Source of the DNA: Paenibacillus oryzae
GTDB taxonomy: Bacteria; Bacillota; Bacilli; Paenibacillales; Paenibacillaceae
Direction: 5' to 3'
DNA length: 51,416 nucleotides
Assembly: GCF_001675045.1 (NCBI RefSeq)
Contig: NZ_LYPA01000072.1
Location: 15,709 to 67,124, forward strand
Shown piece by piece: positions 23,280 to 32,792 of this stretch (its first letter is position 1; every line of letters starts with the position of its first letter). Under the pieces are notes generated by a model. That model ran no database searches. It saw only the letters and a list, made by a program, of their open reading frames with translations, and was not told where the DNA came from. The position numbers and the translations under genes were made by a program.

Positions 23280-23942
23280 ATGCTTCGGGTCGAACAATTA
23301 TCCCATTCGTTTCACAATGCCAGCGAAAGCGTCAAGGTGCTGCATGATATTAATCTATTTATCGAAAAAGGCGAAATGGTAGCACTGCTAGGAAGCTCGG
23401 GCTCCGGCAAATCAACGCTGCTTAATTTGATGGCCGGTTTTATGAAGCCTAGCTCGGGGCGCATCTTTATCGGAGACAAGGATATCGTGTTGCTTAATGA
23501 AAACAGGCTTGCCGAATACCGCCGCAAGCATATCGGCTTTATTTTTCAATCCTACGAGCTTATACCAAGCTTGACGGTTGTGGAAAATGTAGAGCTTCCG
23601 CTCGTCTTTCATACTCTGTCTCCTTCAAAGCGCAAAAAAAAGGCGCTGTCCTTGCTGGAACAGGTTGGTTTATCCGACAAAACCGATTTGTTTCCATCTC
23701 AGCTTTCCGGCGGTCAGCAGCAGCGGGTCAGCATCGCCCGCTCGCTCATATCGGAGCCATACGTTATTTTTGCCGACGAGCCTACGGGGAATCTGGATAC
23801 CCGGACAGAGGAGGAAATCCTGTCTATCCTTCAGCGCTTAAACGCCGAGCTGGATACAACCTTCGTTATAGTCACGCATGAAGCCGAGGTGGCCGAACAA
23901 ATGGGACGAATTATTACGCTGAAGGACGGGGTTTTAATTTGA
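23280..23942 (+). CDS. ABC transporter ATP-binding protein, MacB/LolD type
   Basis: A 220-residue ATPase. Walker A is GSSGSGKST, the signature is LSGGQQQR, Walker B is VIFADEPTGNLD, and the switch histidine is in VTHEAE. The ATPG-N-LD pattern is typical of MacB/LolD/BceA-type exporters. The ATG at 23280 follows AAAGGGG; a TTG at 23250 is less likely. It heads a three-gene unit (ATPase, FtsX permease, membrane-fusion protein) that should move or remove an amphipathic or peptide substrate. Confidence 0.92.
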   Translation: MLRVEQLSHSFHNASESVKVLHDINLFIEKGEMVALLGSSGSGKSTLLNLMAGFMKPSSGRIFIGDKDIVLLNENRLAEYRRKHIGFIFQSYELIPSLTVVENVELPLVFHTLSPSKRKKKALSLLEQVGLSDKTDLFPSQLSGGQQQRVSIARSLISEPYVIFADEPTGNLDTRTEEEILSILQRLNAELDTTFVIVTHEAEVAEQMGRIITLKDGVLI

Positions 23943-23988
23943 TACAGAGAAAACAGAGTTGGGTGGAAAGATCGAGGAGGGCTTCAGC

Positions 23989-25353
23989 TTGAGAATATTT
24001 GATTTGTTAAAGATGTCCTGGGGCCAAATCATCAGGAGAAAAATAGTAACGCTGCTATGTATGATCGGCCTGTCGGTCGGCTGTGCCGCCATTATTATGG
24101 CAATCAGCATTTCAACCTCGGCGCAAGATTACAGCCAGCAGCAATTAAACAACGAATACAAAATGGATGAAATCACCATTCAACCCAATAGCATTGGGGG
24201 CAGCGGTCAACAAGCATCGCAAAACGGCAAGGGCTTTGATCGCGGAGCCCTTACGATGCAAAAGCTCGATGTGATCAAACGCCTAGCCCATGTTAAAGCC
24301 GTGTTTCCAACCCTGCGTCTTGGTAATGTAGAGATGATTGGAACAGACGGAAGAATATCCAATGTCGAAGTAATCGGCACTGACCTCTCCGCGCTGCCAG
24401 AGTTTGGTTTTCGATTCGCTCAGGGGGGCGCGTCCACGGTGCTGGGGGCAGTTGTTGCCAACTACGGCGCCACCTTCGGCATGATAGACGCCCAGGTTAT
24501 GAAGAATTTATTTGAAAAGCTGGAGAAGGAGCCCTATAACGACGAACTCTTTCTGGAATACGATCAGTTAAACAAGGAGCCTGCCGACTTGTTTCAGAAG
24601 CAAGTAAACTTTCGTACGGGCAATGCGGCTACAGGGACAAGCCCATCAACCTACAAGGTGAGTACGCCGCTGCGCATCAGCGGCCAGTTGAAGGTCAAAA
24701 GCGGCTCCAGCGAGGAATATGCCATCTACGAAAAAACAATATACGTTTCCATGGACACCGCGCGCATGCTGCAAAGCCAGCTTGGACTTGGCCAATCCGG
24801 CTCTCTTGTCAAATTCGACTCCGTCACGGTGCGCGTCGATGACAAGAAATATGTGCCGCAGGTCGAGGAACAGGTAAAAAAGCTGTTTTTGACAACGCAA
24901 AGCAATTTGTATCAGGAGGAAATGATTAAGCAGAAATTTGACCAATACCGAAAAATAGCGCTTGGCATCGGCACCTTTATTCTCATGCTGGCGTCACTCT
25001 CCATTTTTGTCGCCATGACCATGTCTACCCATCAACGGCGCAGACAAATCGGCGTTATGAAAATATTGGGGGCCAATCTATGGCAAATCCGACAGCTGTT
25101 TATGACGGAAGCCGCAGTACTCGGCTTAATGGGTGGCGCAACCGGGCTGCTTGTTTCTACGCTCATACTGTGGGGCGCCAACAATGCGATAGCAAAGGGA
25201 CTGCTTACTATTGGGCCGCAGAGCATTGAAATACCGCCGCTGGCGCTTCTTGCCGGAGTTATTTTTGCCTTAATTACAGGTGTTGTATCAGGTATTTACC
25301 CTGCAATCAGCGCTTCCCGGACAAATGCGCTTGAGGTAATTAAAAATGGCTAG
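23989..25353 (+). CDS. ABC transporter permease, FtsX/MacB type
   Basis: A 454-residue permease with four membrane helices: one at the N terminus (IVTLLCMIGLSVGCAAIIMA) and three at the C terminus, separated by a large extracellular MacB-like domain. It ends with the family motif YPAISASRTNALEVI. I use TTG 23989, which has GAGGAGG 8 nt upstream; the upstream in-frame TTG at 23959 lacks one. MacB-type permeases work by mechanotransmission rather than a through-channel. It couples with the ATPase before it and the adaptor after it. Confidence 0.88.
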   Translation: MRIFDLLKMSWGQIIRRKIVTLLCMIGLSVGCAAIIMAISISTSAQDYSQQQLNNEYKMDEITIQPNSIGGSGQQASQNGKGFDRGALTMQKLDVIKRLAHVKAVFPTLRLGNVEMIGTDGRISNVEVIGTDLSALPEFGFRFAQGGASTVLGAVVANYGATFGMIDAQVMKNLFEKLEKEPYNDELFLEYDQLNKEPADLFQKQVNFRTGNAATGTSPSTYKVSTPLRISGQLKVKSGSSEEYAIYEKTIYVSMDTARMLQSQLGLGQSGSLVKFDSVTVRVDDKKYVPQVEEQVKKLFLTTQSNLYQEEMIKQKFDQYRKIALGIGTFILMLASLSIFVAMTMSTHQRRRQIGVMKILGANLWQIRQLFMTEAAVLGLMGGATGLLVSTLILWGANNAIAKGLLTIGPQSIEIPPLALLAGVIFALITGVVSGIYPAISASRTNALEVIKNG

Positions 25354-25411
25354 TTCATTAGGGCGTGTCTGAAAACGCCCTAGCAACAGAAAAATAAAGG
25401 GGCAACTACAT

Positions 25412-26485
25412 ATGGCAAAATGGATAAAAATAATAATTGCACTACTTCTGCTGGCGGGTGGCGGCTATTGGGCCTACGCCAAGCTCAAGCCCGAGCCCGC
25501 TCCGGTTGTGGAGCCCCAGCCTCCCATCACCTTTGAGGTGACACAGGAAACAATAAGCCAAACCATCCAGGTAAAAGGAAAATCGGCTTATACTGAGCAA
25601 ACGGAGGTTTATGCCCCTATAGGAGGCAAAGTTTCCAACTGGAGCAAAAAAAACGGCGACGCCGTCAAAAAGGGAGAGCTGCTGCTGTCTCTGGAAACCA
25701 AAACGCTGCAATCAGAAATCAAAAGTATGGAGTCCGATATTCGAAAGTCAAGGCTGGAAATTAAGCAGCAGGAATTGGCCCGGCAGCTGCCAAATAGTGA
25801 ATCGATCGGGGATACGGAGGATGCGCGGAAAACGGCAGCTCTGGATCGGGAAAACAAACGGCTGGCCTATGAACTGGGCAAGGAATCGTTATCCATCAAG
25901 GAATCCGAGCTGGCTCAAAAAAAATCAGCTCTTGCAGCAGCAGCCGTTAAAGCTCCAGTTTCAGGAGTATTCGTCTACGGGGATCAGGAGACCAAATCTC
26001 AAATGCTGTCAGAGGGGCAGCTGATCGGCAAAATTATCAACACCGAGCTGATTCAATTCAAAAGCGTCGTCTCCGAGCAATTTATTAATCAAATCAAACC
26101 GGGCATGCCTGTCCAGGTTCAATTGCAGAGTAATAAGGAGCAGAAGTTCACAGGGAAAATTACAATCGTTTCCCGTTTTCCAAGCGCGACCTCCAGCAGC
26201 GATGCCTCGCAGCCTTCCCAATTCGATATTGTTGTCAGCCTGCAAGCCGACAAGCTGCTGATTGGCGGGTTAACGCTGGAGGGCCAGATCGAAACTCAGC
26301 GCAAAGAAAATGCAACCGTCGTTCCTACGCTCGCCATTTTGCGCGACGGCAGCAACGCCTATGTAACGCTGGATAAAGGCAATGGCGAGACCATCCGTCA
26401 GGACATTAAAACCGGGCTTGAGGTAGACGATAAAACCGAGGTTTTGGAAGGGCTGAAGCCCGGCGAGGTTGTTGTTTTGGAATAG
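25412..26485 (+). CDS. Membrane-fusion (HlyD/MacA-like) adaptor protein
   Basis: A 357-residue adaptor with an N-terminal membrane anchor (IIIALLLLAGGGYWAYA), a split lipoyl-like domain (VYAPIGGKVSNWSKKNGDAVKKG ... paired with AAVKAPVSGVFVYG), an alpha-helical hairpin between (about 90-170), and a beta-barrel domain. It resembles B. subtilis YknX and MacA. There is no outer membrane, so it probably acts as a substrate gatekeeper on the permease. GGGG precedes the ATG and a strong terminator follows. Confidence 0.87.
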   Translation: MAKWIKIIIALLLLAGGGYWAYAKLKPEPAPVVEPQPPITFEVTQETISQTIQVKGKSAYTEQTEVYAPIGGKVSNWSKKNGDAVKKGELLLSLETKTLQSEIKSMESDIRKSRLEIKQQELARQLPNSESIGDTEDARKTAALDRENKRLAYELGKESLSIKESELAQKKSALAAAAVKAPVSGVFVYGDQETKSQMLSEGQLIGKIINTELIQFKSVVSEQFINQIKPGMPVQVQLQSNKEQKFTGKITIVSRFPSATSSSDASQPSQFDIVVSLQADKLLIGGLTLEGQIETQRKENATVVPTLAILRDGSNAYVTLDKGNGETIRQDIKTGLEVDDKTEVLEGLKPGEVVVLE

Positions 26486-26488
26486 AAT

Positions 26489-26548
26489 GCAAAGATGCTG
26501 CTGGTGCGGACACGGTAATGTCTCCTTCCAGCAGCATCTTTGCTTTTT
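26489..26548 (+). terminator. Terminator of the exporter operon
   Basis: GCAAAGATGCTGCTGG and CCAGCAGCATCTTTGC are perfect 16-bp arms followed by TTTTT. Confidence 0.92.
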
Positions 26549-26574
26549 ATCGTTCGCAGTGCACTTAAGAAACC

Positions 26575-28473
26575 CTACATTTTAATCTCAAATCCTTGAT
26601 TTTCAGATTCGCCTGGCACCAAAATCGTTATGGTTCCACTATCCACGGTTGCGTCAGGCGCCTTATCCCATAACTCGGAGATGTTTCCCCCAAAAGCTCC
26701 AGCGCCCTGCTCAAGCGCTATCTGCTTCGTTGCTATAGATGGTTGCCCATAGAAAGCCGAGACCAGCCAGCTTACGCCCGGCTCAAGGCTGGCCGTCAAA
26801 AATGGAATAACGGTGCGAGGATGCAGCACATTTGTATTGGCGCTTACATAATTGATTTCGCCCGCTCCCCATCCAAGCAATGCCTTTGCGCCAACTACCC
26901 CATGCTCCGAGCCGGCAAAAACCTCCTTGTCCCCGCGTTTCTCCTGCAATGACGCATCCCCGATGCCAAGTGCAAATCCGCCATCCGCGGCATCCAGCCT
27001 TCGAGCCGATTCAATGCGATGCACGCGGACATGCCAAGGCGCTCCTGCCAGCAGCCAGGTGGACACCTCGACATCCTGCCAAAGCTTCCATTTCATAAAA
27101 ATGATAGTACCGTTTATGCTGTATTCCTCGATAGTCCGTTTTACACGGTACAGATTGTCCCCTTCGCTCAGCGCCAGCATAGAGTCAGGGGCGGATTGTC
27201 CAAGTCCCCATTCCGCGCGCGGCACGCTAAAGCCAAAGCGGTTGGAATAAACGAACTTTTCATATTTGGCCGACGTATGCGTATGGAAATTTGTTGCTGT
27301 ACACCCGGCGTTAAAGGCCAAAAGATGACTGCGCTCCGGCTGTCTCGTTATCACTATTCTTGGTTCTGCCTGAACAAAATGCCGCTCCAGCGGAGGCAGC
27401 GGAAGTTCCTCCGCGCTCCAGAAAGGATGATCCTCCCCAAAGGCAAGCGGCAGGAAGGCTTTAAGCGCCCAATAAGGCGAACCCGGCGAATTGTAGTTTT
27501 CGCTCATAATCAGATTGGGATAGGCATAACCGATGCTTAACGTGCCGTCGGACAAAAAGATCGGCTGCTTGAACCACCAGCGCAAATGGCGAAGCATGAT
27601 GCCTTTAAGGACGCCAGGCGAAAATGTCTCTACCCCGGAGTAGGCAAGAGCCCCCCAAAACGCCGCTTGGGAAAAGCGGTAGGCAAGGCTTCGGCCATAA
27701 GGCAAGGCGTCGCCATCCTCCGCAAACCAATAAATAAAGGATTTGGCGAACAGCGATGCACGCTCCTTGAACAAAGCAGCGCGCCGGGGATCCTCATCCT
27801 CCATCAGCTTCGCATAAAGCAAACTATAGTAATGAATAGCAAAAGGGCCGTAATAGTCGCAATGGGCCCCGACGCCGTCTGCGTACCAGCCTTCGCCCAA
27901 ATAAAATTCCTCAATCCGGGTCAGCTGCTTTTCCATCCGCTCTTTGTCATAAGGCTTGCCTATTCGACGGAAACCGAGGCATACCAGCACATGAAAGAAC
28001 AGCCAGTTGCAGTCGTACAGCTCCCTGCTGCTTATCTGATTAAGCCAGTTGTAGAGCCTTTCCCGCTCTGCTTCGTTTAACGGCTCCCACAGCTTCTCCG
28101 GCACAAGTGCCAGTCCCAGGCCAAAAGCCGCCATTTCCACCAGCAGCTGGTCATAGTTGCCGACCTCTCCCCAATATTCCGGGTGATCCGGGTTTGTTCC
28201 GTTAATGACGCCCTCACGTACAATGTCCCAATGCGGGCTGTCGCCGCCGCCCGCTGCAAGAGGAATCAAGCCCCACAACACGCGGGAGAAGCCCTCCACG
28301 CCTGCTTTGGCTTCCGAATACCCCGTACCGGTCACGCCAAGCTGAAGCCTTGCTTTGCCCTCGCTATAAAATTCCGCAAGCGGCTGGCACAGCTGCTCCA
28401 GCGCAAGCTGCAGATCCTGTTTTGTTTCCAGCGGATTATAAGAAATGGGTTGTCGCTTGAATGCCGTTTCCAT
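26575..28473 (-). CDS. DUF2264 protein, putative polysaccharide-active enzyme
   Basis: A 632-residue protein that begins with NPLETKQDLQLALEQLCQPL, typical of DUF2264, with an alpha/alpha-toroid N-terminal part rich in W, Y and H and a beta-sheet C-terminal part resembling polysaccharide lyases. It has no signal peptide, so it acts on imported oligosaccharides. The biochemical reaction is not established. It follows the GH88 gene by 12 bp on the same strand, so the pair is one operon for breaking down an uronic-acid-containing glycan. GGGAGG precedes the ATG. Confidence 0.85.
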   Translation of the reverse strand: METAFKRQPISYNPLETKQDLQLALEQLCQPLAEFYSEGKARLQLGVTGTGYSEAKAGVEGFSRVLWGLIPLAAGGGDSPHWDIVREGVINGTNPDHPEYWGEVGNYDQLLVEMAAFGLGLALVPEKLWEPLNEAERERLYNWLNQISSRELYDCNWLFFHVLVCLGFRRIGKPYDKERMEKQLTRIEEFYLGEGWYADGVGAHCDYYGPFAIHYYSLLYAKLMEDEDPRRAALFKERASLFAKSFIYWFAEDGDALPYGRSLAYRFSQAAFWGALAYSGVETFSPGVLKGIMLRHLRWWFKQPIFLSDGTLSIGYAYPNLIMSENYNSPGSPYWALKAFLPLAFGEDHPFWSAEELPLPPLERHFVQAEPRIVITRQPERSHLLAFNAGCTATNFHTHTSAKYEKFVYSNRFGFSVPRAEWGLGQSAPDSMLALSEGDNLYRVKRTIEEYSINGTIIFMKWKLWQDVEVSTWLLAGAPWHVRVHRIESARRLDAADGGFALGIGDASLQEKRGDKEVFAGSEHGVVGAKALLGWGAGEINYVSANTNVLHPRTVIPFLTASLEPGVSWLVSAFYGQPSIATKQIALEQGAGAFGGNISELWDKAPDATVDSGTITILVPGESENQGFEIKM

Positions 28474-28485
28474 ATCGTTTCCTCC

Positions 28486-29625
28486 CTACCAGAACAATTC
28501 GTTATGGCCCTGCAGCCGCGAAATGCCCTCCGCAAAAAAGTAATCGCCATAAATAAGCGGCACATCGATATTTCTGCCCTCGGGATAATGGCTTGTCCCG
28601 TGCAAAATCAACCCTTGCTCGTTTTCGTTATCCCAAGCTCCGCAGGTAGTATACAGACCATACAATATGCCTTCTGCCGCATCGCGGTAAAGAACGCCTT
28701 GCTCCTCCGCCACCAGGTCTGCCAGCAGCAGCAGCCCGCAAGCGGCGCAAGCTCCTGCCGATGAATCGAGATGGCGCGGCACGCCGGCCGGTAAGCGGAA
28801 ATCCCAGACCGGTACCTTGTCAGCAGGCAAATTAGCGATAAAATAGTTAGCAATTTGCTGCGCTGCATAGAGGAAGCGTTTATCACCTGTATACTGATAG
28901 CTCAGCGACATGCCATAAATGCCCCAGGCTGCGCCTCTGGACCAGGCGGAAGTCTCCGAATAGCCCTGTCCGCCGTTGACGCCAATTTTCTCCCCGCTTT
29001 CGGGATCAAAAATAACGATATGACGAACCGAGCCGTCCGGGTCAATGAAATGCTTCAGCACGGTATCCGCATGCTGTGCGGCAACATGCCGGAATCGGGG
29101 GTCGCCCGTTTCTCTGGACGCCCAATAAAGCAATGGAAGATTCATCATGCAGTCGATAATCGCCCAGCCCGCATTGTTTTCTCCCGGCTTCCATGGGTTC
29201 CAGGCTCTGATGTAGCGCCCCTGGACGTTAAATCGGCCCGCAAGGACGCTTGCAGCCAGTAAAGCGCGCCTCCTTGAGGCTGATTCTCCAGTCAGCTTGA
29301 ACCGCGCAACGCTGGTCAACTGCCACATAAAGCCCAGATCATGGTCCAGCCGGTCAAATCCGGTCAACACCTCATCGAGCTGGCTTTCGCAGCTTTCGGC
29401 TATATGCTTTAACGACTCGTCGCATGTATCCCGGTAAACCAGCCATAACAGCCCCGGCCAGAAGCCGGCAGTCCACCAATGTGGAGCTTCAAGTGTATAT
29501 GTGCCATTTAAGCTAGCGTGAGGAAAGCGGTTACCAATTTCTTTGCTGATGCGAGACACCTTGCGCACAACGGCGTCCCATGCCTCCTGCTTCCATTCCG
29601 TCATCTCTGTCATCCCTTCATCCAT
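28486..29625 (-). CDS. Glycoside hydrolase family 88, unsaturated glucuronyl hydrolase
   Basis: A 379-residue (alpha/alpha)6-barrel enzyme of GH88. Both acidic residues of the family are visible: D96 in LDHDLGFMW and D158 in IIDCMMNLPLLYW, 62 residues apart as in the Bacillus enzyme (D88, D149). The family hydrates the double bond of unsaturated glucuronyl oligosaccharides left by lyases, releasing the sugar. No signal peptide, so it is intracellular. The start could be ATG 29625 or the methionines at codons 5 or 8. A cre-like operator lies about 20 bp upstream. Confidence 0.87.
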   Translation of the reverse strand: MDEGMTEMTEWKQEAWDAVVRKVSRISKEIGNRFPHASLNGTYTLEAPHWWTAGFWPGLLWLVYRDTCDESLKHIAESCESQLDEVLTGFDRLDHDLGFMWQLTSVARFKLTGESASRRRALLAASVLAGRFNVQGRYIRAWNPWKPGENNAGWAIIDCMMNLPLLYWASRETGDPRFRHVAAQHADTVLKHFIDPDGSVRHIVIFDPESGEKIGVNGGQGYSETSAWSRGAAWGIYGMSLSYQYTGDKRFLYAAQQIANYFIANLPADKVPVWDFRLPAGVPRHLDSSAGACAACGLLLLADLVAEEQGVLYRDAAEGILYGLYTTCGAWDNENEQGLILHGTSHYPEGRNIDVPLIYGDYFFAEGISRLQGHNELFW

Positions 29626-29644
29626 CGGACTTGAACATAATCGA

Positions 29645-29658
29645 TGAAACCGATTACA
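29645..29658 (-). promoter_or_regulatory. cre-like or LacI-type operator upstream of the GH88 operon
   Basis: TGTAATCGGTTTCA on the minus strand differs from the cre pattern TGNAARCGNWWWCA at one position. It lies 20 bp before the start codon. CcpA catabolite repression or a distant LacI-type regulator is likely; no such gene is in the window. Confidence 0.55.
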
Positions 29659-29734
29659 TTTTTATTTTCACTGCTCTTGTATTATGATAATCCATTCTGC
29701 TGAAGAACGGAATGCTTTTTCTTCTGATAAATAC

Positions 29735-29776
29735 AAAAAACAATCGCCAACGTCTTGCAACAGACGAGGGCGATTG
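29735..29776 (-). terminator. Terminator of the lipoprotein gene
   Basis: On the minus strand CAATCGCCCTCGTCT pairs with AGACGTTGGCGATTG around a short loop and is followed by TTTTTT. It lies about 27 bp beyond the stop. Confidence 0.88.
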
Positions 29777-29802
29777 CATTGCCGAGCAGATCAGGGCAGG
29801 TC

Positions 29803-30717
29803 TTATAGACCGTCCATGGAAGACGCGTTAAGCGCTTCTTCCGGAACCTTGATTCCTTTAATTTCATTATGCTTTGAATAAGTAGTCGTCAAATTTTGAA
29901 TCATTGCCGTCTTCTGGTCTCCAGCGCCAATGACCATATCCGTATATACCTTTACTATTGTCGGATAATAATTGGCTTTATCAATTTCAAAATAATACTC
30001 CATATCCTTGATTTGAATGTCGGCGCCAGACATTCCAGCAGCCTCCAGATTGCCCGAGATCAAGTCGTTAAAGCCTTCGCCGCTTGCTTTCAATTGAATG
30101 ACATATTTGTCATCCTTTTCTTCAATCTTCAGCTTGTCGAGATAGTCAGCAAGCTGCTCCAATTGATGGGAAGGGTCCATGGATTCGCTAGTTGCGCCTT
30201 TCATCATTTCGCCGGCCAATTCCTGCGGGAATTTAAACCAGCCGCCAGTTGTCGGGTCTTGCATATAAAAACCTTCAGGCGTCATATAAGATTCAAAGCT
30301 TTGCTTTTGGCCGCCCATTTCAACCTCTGTAGTCTGATAGAAGGACAATTCCGGCTTCATTACCGCTTCCATAGTCATCGACGTTACGGTATTGACGGCT
30401 TGTCCGGCCATATCCATTTTTTGATCCGCAACGATGGTTGCGGCAAAGCTGTCCAGGCTGGAGGCGCTGCTGAGAATCTTTTTAAACAGCTCCTTGTCGG
30501 CTTCCGAAACGCTGCCTTCCTCTTTCTCTTGCGTCTCTTCGTTTGTTGCCGGCTCGCTCTCAGGGCTTGGGCTTGCCGCGCCTCCGGAAACCTCTTCAGT
30601 TGGTGAAGCGCTAGGCGCCGCTTCCTTTGTTCCTCCGCCGCATGCCGCCAATACAATCGTCAAGGCAAGCAGCAGCATAGTAGCTGCCCCTGATTGCTTC
30701 ATCTTTTTGATGATCAA
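29803..30717 (-). CDS. Secreted lipoprotein, DUF6612/LppX-like
   Basis: About 304 residues. The signal peptide ends with a lipobox (LTIVLAACGGG), giving a lipid-modified cysteine. A Ser/Pro/Glu-rich linker (about 35-70) follows, then a beta-rich domain typical of LppX/LolA-like lipoproteins. I choose TTG 30717 with GAGGAG about 10 nt upstream; the ATG at 30807 lies far before any signal peptide. It may bind a lipid or hydrophobic ligand on the outer face of the membrane. Function not established. It is followed by its own terminator. Confidence 0.8.
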   Translation of the reverse strand: MIIKKMKQSGAATMLLLALTIVLAACGGGTKEAAPSASPTEEVSGGAASPSPESEPATNEETQEKEEGSVSEADKELFKKILSSASSLDSFAATIVADQKMDMAGQAVNTVTSMTMEAVMKPELSFYQTTEVEMGGQKQSFESYMTPEGFYMQDPTTGGWFKFPQELAGEMMKGATSESMDPSHQLEQLADYLDKLKIEEKDDKYVIQLKASGEGFNDLISGNLEAAGMSGADIQIKDMEYYFEIDKANYYPTIVKVYTDMVIGAGDQKTAMIQNLTTTYSKHNEIKGIKVPEEALNASSMDGL

Positions 30718-30885
30718 TTTTTCCACACTCCTCTTTATTTTCAAGCAACAACGAAGAATATAGCATAATTTTCCGCATTGCTCCAGCATCACATGGCCTA
30801 AATCCATGATTTACATCCCATATATTCCCTTAAATCATGGGAATAAAGCATTATAAAAAAGTTCATTTATAATTATTCCCAAAAC

Positions 30886-30920
30886 ACCGGGAGGCCCGAT
30901 CTTACAGTCATTTTCCCGGT
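30886..30920 (-). terminator. Possible weak terminator after the ABC-F gene
   Basis: On the minus strand ACCGGGA and TCCCGGT form a 7-bp stem with a long loop, followed by GTTTT. It lies between the ABC-F stop and the lipoprotein gene. TATAAT at 30855-30850 may then start the lipoprotein transcript. Confidence 0.4.
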
Positions 30921-31004
30921 CTTTTGCTTGTATTGACGCATAAAGAGAGTTTTAGGAAAAAAGTCTTATTTTTCTATTTCGCTTAATGATTTTCAAAATA
31001 ACCG

Positions 31005-32684
31005 CTAAACGGACTTGATCAGCCTCCCTCGATGCAGACGAAATGTCTCGCCCTTAAACGCCTCCTGGAACCTGCGGTCATGCGACACGGCGATGACGGT
31101 TCCGGGAAAAAGCTCTAACGCCCTCTCCAGCTGCTCCATCAGATCAGGACTTAAATGATTAGTTGGCTCGTCAAGCAGCAGAAGATTGGCTCGCGAGACA
31201 ATTAAACGGGCCAGCTGCAGCTTTCGGAGCTGGCCCGGACTTAGAATGGCAAGCTTTTTCTCCAGCTCTTGGGCCTGAAACAGTCTTGTTGCAAGCAGCT
31301 CCGAGCGGAAGTCCTCCTCGTAGCCGATGCGGTCCAGCCGGTAGGCGTCAAGCAGTGTCAGCTTTTTGGCAAAATCAGCTCCAGCTATTCCCGGTAACGA
31401 AATAGCCCTTGCTCCCTGCTCCAAATAACCGATGGAGACGCCCTCGCCAACCGATACAACTCCGGTATCCGGCTTCGTAACACCAGCCAGAAGATCAAGC
31501 AGCGTCGATTTGCCGGAGCCGTTGGGGCCTGTAATAAGCAATCTTGAGCCCGCTTTTACCGTCAGCTCTATCTCCTGAAGCAAATCCGGCTGTTCAGAAT
31601 AACCTTTGCCTGCCCCCACAACCGACAGCGCGATCTCCCCGTCCTGATCGTCAGGTTCAAAATCGAGCTGAAAAACCAGCGGCTGCGGCGGCTTCTCAAC
31701 CTCCCGGGCCATAAGCTGCTCCAGCTTGACCTCGGCATTCCGCACATTTCTGGAAATTGCGTTTTGTACGCGTCCCTTGAAAAAATGGGGAATAAACTTA
31801 TCCCTGTCTCTGGCCGGCCGGTTATGACCAACCTGTCGCCCCGATTCGTTCATCCGTTCCTTCAGCCTTGCAATCTCCTCCTGCTGCTGACGATAGCTCT
31901 CCTCCCATTGAAGGAGCTCCTTGGCCTTGCAGCGCTTGTAATGATCATAATCTCCGGGGTACGTTCGGCAAGCTGCCCTATACTCATCCACCTCAATAAT
32001 GACGTTAACACAGCGGTTCATAAATTGCCGGTCATGGGAAGACATCAGCACAGTGCCGGGGTAGTCCAACAAATAAGACTCCAGCCAGGTCAACGCGCCT
32101 TCGTCCAAATGATTGGTTGGCTCGTCCAGAAGCAGCAAGTCCGGCGTTTCGATCAGCAGCGCCGCGAGCCCAACCCGGGTTTGCTGTCCTCCGGATAACG
32201 TAGCCAGAGGGCGGTTCTCATCCAGATGGCCGAGGCCCAGCCCCTCCATGACAAGCCGGGTCCTATAGTCCAGATCATAGCCCCCGCGCTGCTGAAACCG
32301 GCTCTCCGCTATGCCATATTCAGCCATGAGCGCATCCAATTCACGTCCTTCCGCCTTTGCTAGCCCAGCCGTCAACTCCTCCAAACGATGCTGCAGCTCC
32401 ACCAGTTTACGCTGCGCATCCCCAATGTAACGGGCTATCGTCACCGTTCCTTCAATGGACAAGGTTTGCGGTAAATACCCAACCCTTATGCCGCTAGCGA
32501 GCTCAATATCTCCGTGATCCGCTTCTTCAAGACCCATAATAAGCTTCAAAATCGTCGATTTCCCCGAGCCGTTAGCGCCGACAAGAGCAGCTCTTTTGCC
32601 TTTTGCCAGCTCAAAGGACGCTTGCTTCAAGATTATATGGTCACCATACATTTTTGTCATTTGCTGAAAAGATATCATAGTCAT
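31005..32684 (-). CDS. ABC-F family ATPase, ribosome-protection type
   Basis: A 559-residue protein with two ABC domains in one chain and no membrane segment, the ABC-F layout. Walker A motifs are GANGSGKST and GPNGSGKST; signatures are LSGGQQTR and LSPGQLRK; Walker B motifs are LLLLDEPTNHLD and LLLLDEPTNHLS. The linker between domains (about 235-310) is basic and helical, as in Msr/Vga/Lsa/VmlR proteins that enter the ribosome E site and expel antibiotics. The exact drug class cannot be read. AAGGAGG precedes the ATG. A transcription-attenuation leader upstream supports antibiotic induction. Confidence 0.87.
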   Translation of the reverse strand: MTMISFQQMTKMYGDHIILKQASFELAKGKRAALVGANGSGKSTILKLIMGLEEADHGDIELASGIRVGYLPQTLSIEGTVTIARYIGDAQRKLVELQHRLEELTAGLAKAEGRELDALMAEYGIAESRFQQRGGYDLDYRTRLVMEGLGLGHLDENRPLATLSGGQQTRVGLAALLIETPDLLLLDEPTNHLDEGALTWLESYLLDYPGTVLMSSHDRQFMNRCVNVIIEVDEYRAACRTYPGDYDHYKRCKAKELLQWEESYRQQQEEIARLKERMNESGRQVGHNRPARDRDKFIPHFFKGRVQNAISRNVRNAEVKLEQLMAREVEKPPQPLVFQLDFEPDDQDGEIALSVVGAGKGYSEQPDLLQEIELTVKAGSRLLITGPNGSGKSTLLDLLAGVTKPDTGVVSVGEGVSIGYLEQGARAISLPGIAGADFAKKLTLLDAYRLDRIGYEEDFRSELLATRLFQAQELEKKLAILSPGQLRKLQLARLIVSRANLLLLDEPTNHLSPDLMEQLERALELFPGTVIAVSHDRRFQEAFKGETFRLHRGRLIKSV

Positions 32685-32760
32685 GAGATTACCTCCTTCG
32701 TTTATCGAAACGACAGTGCGGCATCCCTATAAAAGGCATTTTCAACTTTCGCTTATACAC

Positions 32761-32792
32761 AAAAAAGCTGCGAATGCAGACGCACTCGCAGC
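32761..32792 (-). terminator. Leader terminator before the ABC-F gene
   Basis: On the minus strand GCTGCGA and TCGCAGC form a 7-bp stem around a 12-nt loop and are followed by TTTTTT. It lies about 77 bp before the start codon. A weaker hairpin with GGATAT/ATATCC arms and its own TTTTTT lies just upstream (about 32795-32832). Confidence 0.78.
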
